DNA from: Galbibacter sp038433465
GTDB lineage: Bacteria; Bacteroidota; Bacteroidia; Flavobacteriales; Flavobacteriaceae
Direction of reading: 5' to 3'
Length of the DNA: 64,000 bases
NCBI RefSeq assembly: GCF_038433465.1
Contig: NZ_JAESVF010000001.1
Span: 248,001 to 312,000, forward strand
Shown here: positions 63,288 through 64,000 of the stretch, piece by piece
How the letters are laid out: every line of letters begins with the position of its first letter
Position numbering within the stretch: position 1 is the stretch's first letter
The notes under the pieces: generated by a model
Database searches by the model: none
What the model was told of the DNA's origin: nothing
What the model saw: only the letters and a program-made list of their open reading frames with translations
Position numbers and translations under genes: made by a program

Positions 63288-63303
63288 TCCTTTCACCCGC
63301 ACA
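63288..63303. other. attR core
   Basis: TCCTTTCACCCGCACA, identical to the tRNA-Leu 3' end. The upstream T-arm-like sequence (GAAAGGTTCAACT) differs from the tRNA at two loop positions and comes from the element. Confidence 0.88.
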
Positions 63304-63305
63304 AG

Positions 63306-63333
63306 AAAGCTTCTCAATCGAGAGGCTTTTTTT
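63306..63333 (+). terminator. Original tRNA-Leu terminator, displaced
   Basis: AAAGCTTCTC / GAGAGGCTTT stem with loop AATC and a T run, right after attR. Before insertion it would have directly followed the tRNA. Confidence 0.8.
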
Positions 63334-63398
63334 ATACCCTAAAATTAAATAGAACTACTTCTTTTTCATAAATTTACAACACCAACCAACTTTTAACA

Positions 63399-64000
63399 AT
63401 GAAACTACAACTTTACTTCTGTACACTTTTTTTATTTTTTATTTCTGCTGAAAAACTTTTTTCGCAAACATCTACAACTAAAGATGAATACACACTAGTT
63501 TGGGAAGAAAACTTCGATAAGCCAAATTTAAATGAAGCTGACTGGAACTTTGAACTTGGCGACGGTTGCCCGAATAACTGCGGATGGGGAAATAACGAAA
63601 GGCAACAATACACGAAAAACAACCACCGAATTGAAAATGGCAACCTTATTATTACTGCCAAAAAAGATGGTGACAACTACACATCTACCAGAATTACCAC
63701 AAGAGGAAAACATGAATTTTTATACGGTATTATTGAAGCAAAAGCAAAACTACCAACAGGAAAAGGTATTTGGCCAGCTTTTTGGATGCTAGGCGCAAAT
63801 ATTAAAGATGTTGGTTGGCCTACCTGCGGAGAAATAGACATTTTAGAATATGTTGGAAAAGAACCCCAAACAATTTATACTACCATACATACCAAAGACA
63901 CGCACGGAGACCATGCGAGTTCTCATAAAACTATTTTTGAAAATATTGAAAAGGGGTATCACACATATAAAATGGAATGGACACCGCAAAAAATAGACTT
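63399..64000 (+). CDS. GH16 endo-beta-glucanase (laminarinase-type), 3' end outside window
   Basis: First 200 residues of a secreted family 16 glycoside hydrolase. The signal peptide ends KLFSQ. The GH16 fold is readable: LVWEENFD, CGWGNNERQQYTKNN, STRITTRGKHEFLYGIIEAKAKLP and GIWPAFWMLG. The catalytic motif GEIDILEYVG carries nucleophile Glu145 and acid/base Glu150, the beta-bulge ExDxxE form found in laminarinases. It probably cleaves beta-1,3-glucans such as algal laminarin. It begins 95 bp after the mobile element and is unaffected by it. The gene runs off the window. Confidence 0.93.
   Translation, partial: MKLQLYFCTLFLFFISAEKLFSQTSTTKDEYTLVWEENFDKPNLNEADWNFELGDGCPNNCGWGNNERQQYTKNNHRIENGNLIITAKKDGDNYTSTRITTRGKHEFLYGIIEAKAKLPTGKGIWPAFWMLGANIKDVGWPTCGEIDILEYVGKEPQTIYTTIHTKDTHGDHASSHKTIFENIEKGYHTYKMEWTPQKID

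Larger units (their letters stand above)
50031..63303. mobile_element. tRNA-Leu-integrated phage-satellite-like element (about 13.3 kb)
   Basis: Bounded by the 16-bp direct repeat TCCTTTCACCCGCACA at the tRNA-Leu 3' end and at 63288-63303. The tyrosine integrase gene lies next to the distal end, and copies of TAGTCAACAT lie at both ends. Content is phage-like: excisionase-like HTH, winged-helix and replication-like proteins, an iteron-like block, a small-terminase homologue, small coiled-coil proteins, a gp10-like protein, a tape-measure protein and unknown cargo. Large terminase, portal, capsid, protease, tail tube, baseplate, holin and lysin are all absent, and no gene looks broken. This fits a PICI-like satellite better than an autonomous prophage; a shrunken prophage is the alternative. 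Confidence 0.85.

Noticed and set aside
63270..63302. Second partial tRNA-Leu
   Set aside because: Only the T-arm and acceptor 3' strand are present, without anticodon or D-arm; it is the attR copy of the tRNA end.
50031..63303. Complete autonomous prophage
   Set aside because: No large terminase, portal, major capsid, protease, tail tube, baseplate or lysis genes are present.
50031..63303. Integrative conjugative element
   Set aside because: No relaxase, coupling protein or type IV secretion genes; the recognisable genes are phage-type.

Overview
The window looks like the chromosome of a marine, polysaccharide-degrading member of the Flavobacteriaceae (Bacteroidetes). The evidence is the AT-rich sequence, SusC/SusD pairs, many lipoproteins, GH13 and GH16 glycosidases, Bacteroidetes-type promoters (-7 element TAnnTTTG, seen many times) and almost no Shine-Dalgarno sequences. 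No rRNA, CRISPR array or intact insertion sequence was seen.

1-8.8 kb is glycan uptake: the end of a starch-type locus (SusD, a SusE/F-like lipoprotein, a GH13 alpha-amylase), then a second SusC/SusD pair. 8.8-23.2 kb holds a two-component system transcribed divergently from an operon of three giant paralogous VCBS/FG-GAP-ASPIC/UnbV lipoproteins, a vanadium-haloperoxidase/PAP2-type lipoprotein with the full vanadate-pocket pattern, and a membrane-anchored GyrI-like protein. 23.2-34.1 kb has a LacI regulator, a LuxE-like acyl-protein synthetase, a TonB-dependent receptor with an internally duplicated repeat lipoprotein, and a PhoB/PhoR-like pair. An 11-bp phased array of GTTAC half-sites lies between the lipoprotein and phoB-like genes. 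34.2-49.9 kb is mostly housekeeping: trmB, a LysE exporter, an alkyltransferase-like protein, Mrp, an NifU-type protein, a ferredoxin reductase and ferredoxin, an SGNH esterase, a DUF3050 protein, a TPR histidine kinase, a DUF4407 protein and three peptidases (DPP-IV, aminopeptidase P, M20).

50.03-63.30 kb is an integrated element of about 13.3 kb in the 3' end of a tRNA-Leu(TAG) gene. It is bounded by a 16-bp direct repeat, with integrase arm-type repeats at both ends. It carries a tyrosine integrase, an excisionase-like HTH protein, a winged-helix protein and a replication-like protein, an iteron-like repeat block, a small-terminase-like protein, two small coiled-coil proteins sharing a C-terminal motif, a gp10-like tail/neck protein, a full tape-measure protein and several unknown cargo genes. 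It has no large terminase, portal, capsid, protease, tail tube or lysis genes. Intact genes with this composition suggest a phage satellite (PICI-like) that borrows a helper's particles; a decayed prophage is the main alternative. This is the most interesting part of the window.

After the element the host resumes with the tRNA's displaced original terminator and the start of a GH16 laminarinase-type gene that runs off the window.
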